DNA of 64,000 nt from Erwinia sp039023475 (GTDB lineage Bacteria > Pseudomonadota > Gammaproteobacteria > Enterobacterales > Enterobacteriaceae): positions 682,001-746,000 of the forward strand of contig NZ_JBCHVB010000001.1 in NCBI RefSeq assembly GCF_039023475.1. The letters are read 5' to 3'. Both the position numbers and the translations under genes were made by a program. Numbering within the stretch: position 1 is the first letter of the stretch; every line of letters begins with the position of its first letter. Positions 60,484 through 64,000 of this stretch are shown here, one piece after another. The notes under the pieces were generated by a model. The model was not told the origin of the DNA. It did no database searches and saw only the letters and a list, made by a program, of their open reading frames with translations.

Positions 60484-60923
60484 AGTGATGAGTTATGTTT
60501 TCAATTGATTAACAACAAATGCGATTAACGCACTACAGATAGATTTTCAGCAACAAACCTGCCGGACGAAAATCTAAATTTAATCCTTCAGTCTCAGCAC
60601 CCCTCTTTTTATATAATGGCATTTCATCAACTTTCAAAACATTTCAAAAACCATTCGCAAACAAAAGATACTGGTATTTTTTATGGTGCAGCCTTTCTCC
60701 CTTGAGGTATAATTTCAGAGTTATATTTACCGACCCACTTATTAATTTCACTGCTTTGGCCATTTTAAATAGTGGTTATCATAGTGTTATGAGCAAACCG
60801 GTGAAAGTTATCACAGGTTGACAAACGCAATGACATTTTAACCGGCGAAGTTTATTAAACGGTTAATACAATATAGTTTCTTACAAATTCTTCTACAAGA
60901 GTATGACAGGTGAGGAGTAATAC
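60484..60923. other. AT-rich intergenic region between divergent genes
   Basis: About 440 bases before the DUF3313 gene. It is AT-rich with many possible -10 elements (for example TATAAT at 60613-60618), so no single promoter could be assigned. No repeats or gene remnants were recognised. Confidence 0.35.
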
Positions 60924-61592
60924 ATGTTTTTCTGTAAAAGGGTGCTCGCTGCTGCAGGTGCCGCGCTAATGATAAGTACACTAACTGGCTGTGCATCCAA
61001 AACCGCTGATGAATCAGAATATTCAGGCTTCCTTAATAATTATTCTCATTTTCAGCCCATCAGAACTGAAAGCGGCCATGAGACACTCCGCTGGATCTCA
61101 CCCGACTATCAGTCATATAAATATACGAGCGTCTATTTTTCTCCCGTTGTTTTTTACCCTCGCCCCAGACCTGATGGTCGGGTTAGTGCATCAACGCTTG
61201 AACTTGTCCGTCTCTACACTGAAAGACAACTAAAAAATGCAGAAAGCACACGACACAGACTGAGTGACAGACCGCAGCCCGGTGGGTTAATCATTAAAAC
61301 GGCCATCACGGCCGTTACGGCTGAAAATCAGGATGTGCAGTTTTATGAAGTGGTCCCGGTGGCAGCGGTACTGGCAGGAACGATGGCTGTCACCGGACAC
61401 CGGAGCCAGAACGCTGAACTGTTTTTAGAAGCAGAAGCGATTGATGTTTCAACCAATCAGCCGGTGGTCAGGGTTATCCGCAAAGGTTATGGTAAAACCG
61501 TTTCAAACAGCAGTGCGCCTATTACTGTTGAAGACGTTAAAAGTGCTATTGATGATATGGTGAAGGATATAATGACATTTCCTGTTCAGTAA
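60924..61592 (+). CDS. DUF3313 family lipoprotein
   Basis: Predicted lipoprotein of 222 residues. The signal peptide MFFCKRVLAAAGAALMISTLTGC ends with the lipobox LTGC. The DUF3313 pattern is visible in YSGFLNNYSHFQP, WISPDYQSYKYTSVYFSPVVFYP, LIIKTAITAVTAENQDVQFYEVVPVAA, and FLEAEAIDVSTNQPVVRVIRKGYG. The ATG follows GAGGAG. Monocistronic. The function of the family is unknown. Confidence 0.83.
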   Translation: MFFCKRVLAAAGAALMISTLTGCASKTADESEYSGFLNNYSHFQPIRTESGHETLRWISPDYQSYKYTSVYFSPVVFYPRPRPDGRVSASTLELVRLYTERQLKNAESTRHRLSDRPQPGGLIIKTAITAVTAENQDVQFYEVVPVAAVLAGTMAVTGHRSQNAELFLEAEAIDVSTNQPVVRVIRKGYGKTVSNSSAPITVEDVKSAIDDMVKDIMTFPVQ

Positions 61593-61962
61593 GTTTACGC
61601 TCCTGCAGGGAGCAAACATACTATCAAATCTCGTCTATTAATTTTGAAGCATTGCCCTGAAAGAAAGCTGTAGCAATGCTTCAAATAAAAGATAATAGCC
61701 ATAGTGACAAAAAAAAGAGCATGGCCAGAAAAGAGAAATTTACGGCGCCCTTTTCATTACGATGTTATGAAGTTAAAACCGCGATGGTTATCAGCCACGG
61801 CCTGTTAAGGGAATCATTACGCAAGGGAAATTTATAACCAGGGTAGATAATGCTTATGAAGCCTGAATCAACATAAATAAAAGGCGTTGGGTGGATAAAA
61901 TTTATTATTTTATTCATTAAAACCCGCAAACTTCGCGTGTTTCATAGAATAGGGTGAGGATT
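61593..61962. other. Intergenic region with a 12-bp inverted repeat
   Basis: About 370 bases between convergent genes. TTGAAGCATTGC (61644-61655) and its exact complement GCAATGCTTCAA (61673-61684) form a 12-bp inverted repeat with a 17-base loop, probably part of the lipoprotein gene's 3' end. A T-run after the hairpin is lacking. No gene seen. Confidence 0.5.
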
Positions 61963-62868
61963 TTATTTACAGACTGTTTTTATCAGCCCGTGATCGTTGT
62001 ACAGCGCACGCCCCCGCCCCTGCTCTTTGCCAAGAGACATAGTGTAGTCAGCTTTTTCAATCAAAGACTGCAGTGTTTCTCCAGCCGTCGCCGGGCAGGA
62101 CCCAGAGGTAACGGTGATATTGACGGTACCCTGAAGGTTAATAAACAGGTGGGACTGTAGCCCTTCCGTTATCCTGAGCAACGCAGAGAAAAATTGCTCA
62201 TTATTTTCAAACTCATGAATAAAAATAAACGCTTCGCCACCGAAGCGGTAAACTTTTTCTTTATTGCTGGCCAAAAATAAAAGATAGCTTCCCATCTCTC
62301 TGAGTACCGCATCTCCTGAGACATGCCCATACCTTCCATTAAATCTTTTAAAACAGTCTATATCAAATAAGGTCACGTACAGGCGCTTACCGTTAAGACG
62401 GGCATGTTCTTTGAGCACCTGGAACTGAGTAAACATAACTTTACTGAGAGGCAGACCGGTAAGCGAATCATGGTTATTTCGTAACGTTATCAGTTTTCTC
62501 CTGTAGTCATCAACAGCATCAAGAAAATCGCGCTGAGCTGTATAGTAATCTTCCAGCCCTGTACGGTTTGCTTTCCTGCTTTGTATGGAGCCTAAAAGCA
62601 ACCGCATAGCTTCATGCATACTGGCGTGTGTAGCGTCAATTTTATCAAGACCTGTTATCTGATTGTCATTAAGATCCAGACTGATATTTAGCCAGCGACT
62701 GAAATGACAGTGTAGATGAGATTCACTATCGGTCATTTTGCTGTCCGGAAGATCTCTGAAAAGGGCAGTAGCAATCAAACGATTAGCCCATTCAAAATGC
62801 GTGCTGACAGCAGCATTAAGTTCTTTTATATCAGATTCAATTTCAAAACCGCTAATTTTCCTAAACAT
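61963..62868 (-). CDS. DgcZ-like diguanylate cyclase with zinc-sensing CZB domain and altered GGEAF motif
   Basis: A 301-residue protein built like E. coli DgcZ (YdeH). The N-terminal chemoreceptor zinc-binding domain has a histidine in STHFEWANRLI, cysteine in HLHCHFSRWL and HxxxH in DATHASMHEAM. The C-terminal GGDEF domain starts NHDSLTGLP and has FDIDCFKRFNGRYGH and ADYTMSLGKEQGR. The signature reads RFGGEAF, where the fourth residue is alanine instead of glutamate, so cyclase activity may be lowered or lost. The start MFRKISG at 62868 is used; a GTG nine bases upstream is possible. Confidence 0.85.
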   Translation of the reverse strand: MFRKISGFEIESDIKELNAAVSTHFEWANRLIATALFRDLPDSKMTDSESHLHCHFSRWLNISLDLNDNQITGLDKIDATHASMHEAMRLLLGSIQSRKANRTGLEDYYTAQRDFLDAVDDYRRKLITLRNNHDSLTGLPLSKVMFTQFQVLKEHARLNGKRLYVTLFDIDCFKRFNGRYGHVSGDAVLREMGSYLLFLASNKEKVYRFGGEAFIFIHEFENNEQFFSALLRITEGLQSHLFINLQGTVNITVTSGSCPATAGETLQSLIEKADYTMSLGKEQGRGRALYNDHGLIKTVCK

Positions 62869-63364
62869 GACAATCACGCTGAATTGATTAACAGAATGAA
62901 TGCACTTTACGCTTCAGCAAAAAAGGAACGTTGACCGAAATCATAAAATAAGGCTTCCAAATTGGAGCCATGTTTCATAATGTTATTTTTATAATCATAA
63001 TACATAGAATATTACCTGATGTTACTCGTTCTGAAATTTATGGTTTAACTGACTGCTGAATGTCAGACGCGCCGTTTGTAGCTGATTCCGTAATATGTCG
63101 GACTGTGATTCGGCGGCTCGCACTCCCGGAAAATATTATCGTCTTGTTTGTAAACCAGGACCTCCAGAGTACGTGACAGAACGATCCGCCTAAACTGGAT
63201 ATCACAAATCCCGTCGCCGATGAAGAAAGCCATATTTTAGCTTCTGTCGCGCTGGTTAGATGGTAAAACGCCGGACCTTACCCAGTCCGGCGTGCTTAAC
63301 TCATCCAGTGAGCCGGCGCAGTCATAGCCTGAGGGCTGCATCCACGGGCATATTTAACCTATGC
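62869..63364. other. Intergenic region between the cyclase gene and proX
   Basis: About 500 bases. The right part (63050-63240) is less AT-rich and may be debris of a lost gene, but no recognisable protein could be read. The proX terminator lies at 63265-63292. Confidence 0.35.
63265..63292 (-). terminator. Intrinsic terminator of the proX operon
   Basis: CGCCGGAC pairs with GTCCGGCG across an eight-base loop and is followed on the minus strand by TTTTACC, 72 bases after the proX stop. Confidence 0.85.
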
Positions 63365-64000
63365 TCACTTTTCAGCAGCAGCAGCGGCTTCCCTGATCCA
63401 GCCATCAAAGGTCTTCTGATGCGCATGTATCCAGCCATCTACATGACGTTCAATATCCGCAGTGGAGGATTCGCCAGCGTGCATACGCTGGTTCTGTGCA
63501 TTTACGTCTGCCAGCGGCAGGCTGGCGATTTCAAACAATTTTGCCGCTGCGGGATTCTTTTCCGCCCAGGCTTTATTGGCGACAATATGCTCATTATTGG
63601 GTTTGAAGCCGTAATTTTTTCCGTTGGCTAACGACGTATCTTCGTTTTTCTGCGTTCCCGGCGTCACAGAAAAGGGAACGGTAAGCCAGACTACATCTTT
63701 ACCCGGTTTTAATTCATCGCTTACCCAGTATGGGGTCCAGGTAAAGTACAGAACAGGTTTCCCCGCTTTATAACGCGTCAGGGTATCGGCAATGATCGCA
63801 GAATAATTACCCTGATTCTGCTGCACAGTATTGCTCAGACCGTAAGCTTTAATTTGTGCGTTGATAACCTGGCCACAAACCCATCCCGGATTACAGCCCG
63901 CAAGATCGGCTTTTCCATCGCCATTGGCATCAAAAACCTTTGCTATTTCTGGGTCTTTCAGCTGTGAAATATCCGTGATGTGATATTTTTCCGCCGTTTT
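63365..64000 (-). CDS. proX: Glycine betaine/proline ABC transporter substrate-binding protein ProX (C-terminal part)
   Basis: Periplasmic compatible-solute-binding protein of the ProU system; 211 C-terminal residues are visible and the gene continues beyond base 64000. Blocks match E. coli ProX: DANGDGKADLAGCNPGW, NTVQQNQGNYSAIIADTLTRYKAGKP, FTWTPYWVSDELKPGKDVVWL, HIVANKAWAEKNPAAAKLFEI and the end HVDGWIHAHQKTFDGWI. The tryptophans of the betaine-binding aromatic box are kept. The rest of proU is expected to the right. Confidence 0.93.
   Translation of the reverse strand, partial: KTAEKYHITDISQLKDPEIAKVFDANGDGKADLAGCNPGWVCGQVINAQIKAYGLSNTVQQNQGNYSAIIADTLTRYKAGKPVLYFTWTPYWVSDELKPGKDVVWLTVPFSVTPGTQKNEDTSLANGKNYGFKPNNEHIVANKAWAEKNPAAAKLFEIASLPLADVNAQNQRMHAGESSTADIERHVDGWIHAHQKTFDGWIREAAAAAEK

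Noticed and set aside
1..64000. CRISPR arrays, rRNA operons, prophage structural genes
   Set aside because: No regularly spaced repeats, rRNA sequence or phage structural proteins were recognised.

Overview
The window reads as chromosome of an Enterobacterales member, most likely Erwiniaceae (Pantoea or Erwinia-like). The kdsA-sirB1-sirB2-prmC-prfA-hemA / lolB-ispE-prs / pth / ychF backbone has the enterobacterial order and near-E. coli protein sequences, and it carries a Klebsiella-type nas operon and a reduced type VI locus. No rRNA, tRNA or CRISPR array was recognised. Genus is inferred from gene content only.

Layout. (1) 1-10071, minus strand: assimilatory nitrate operon nasF-E-D-(C/B fusion)-A (nasA runs off the left edge) with its antiterminator gene nasR. 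A sigma-54 promoter, a hexaloop hairpin and an intrinsic terminator lie in the leader between them. (2) 10553-19739, plus strand: a partial type VI secretion locus holding a lipoprotein, TssL, a truncated TssM and the post-translational control set (TagF, FHA protein, PP2C phosphatase, Ser/Thr kinase), without sheath, tube, ATPase or baseplate genes. (3) 19749-37064: core block with chaC, chaB, chaA, hslJ, kdsA to prs, ychH, pth and ychF. Between pth and ychF sit an orphan 87-aa gene behind a textbook CRP site, a catalytically dead EAL protein and a SulP transporter. (4) 37190-41255: a decayed integrative element with a frameshifted tyrosine integrase, an AT-rich papain-like (YiiX/NlpC-type) protein, an IS3-family element, and the C-terminal remnant of a second integrase. 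(5) 41508-59138: a large catabolic island. (6) 59439-64000: AT-rich orphan genes, a DUF3313 lipoprotein, a DgcZ-like cyclase with a GGEAF active site, and the 3' part of proX.

The most interesting unit is region 5. It encodes a GntR regulator with an apparent second winged helix, a CitMHS carrier and a PhaB-like reductase, a beta-propeller lactonase, and a seven-gene minus-strand operon (isopropylmalate-dehydrogenase-like enzyme, Asp/Glu-racemase-like enzyme, LigI-like amidohydrolase, MFS carrier, a solute-binding-fold protein without a signal peptide, a divergent aconitase, LysR regulator). A divergent plus-strand operon encodes OtnK- and OtnC-like enzymes, a semialdehyde dehydrogenase, a cupin and a 4-OT-like tautomerase. 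Four copies of one palindrome, TGC(A/T)TTT-N10-AAA(A/T)GCA, lie in front of every transcription unit of this island, and CRP-like sites lie beside three of the four. This supports one locally regulated, catabolite-controlled pathway for an uncharacterised hydroxylated di- or tricarboxylic acid or its lactone. The substrate is inference.
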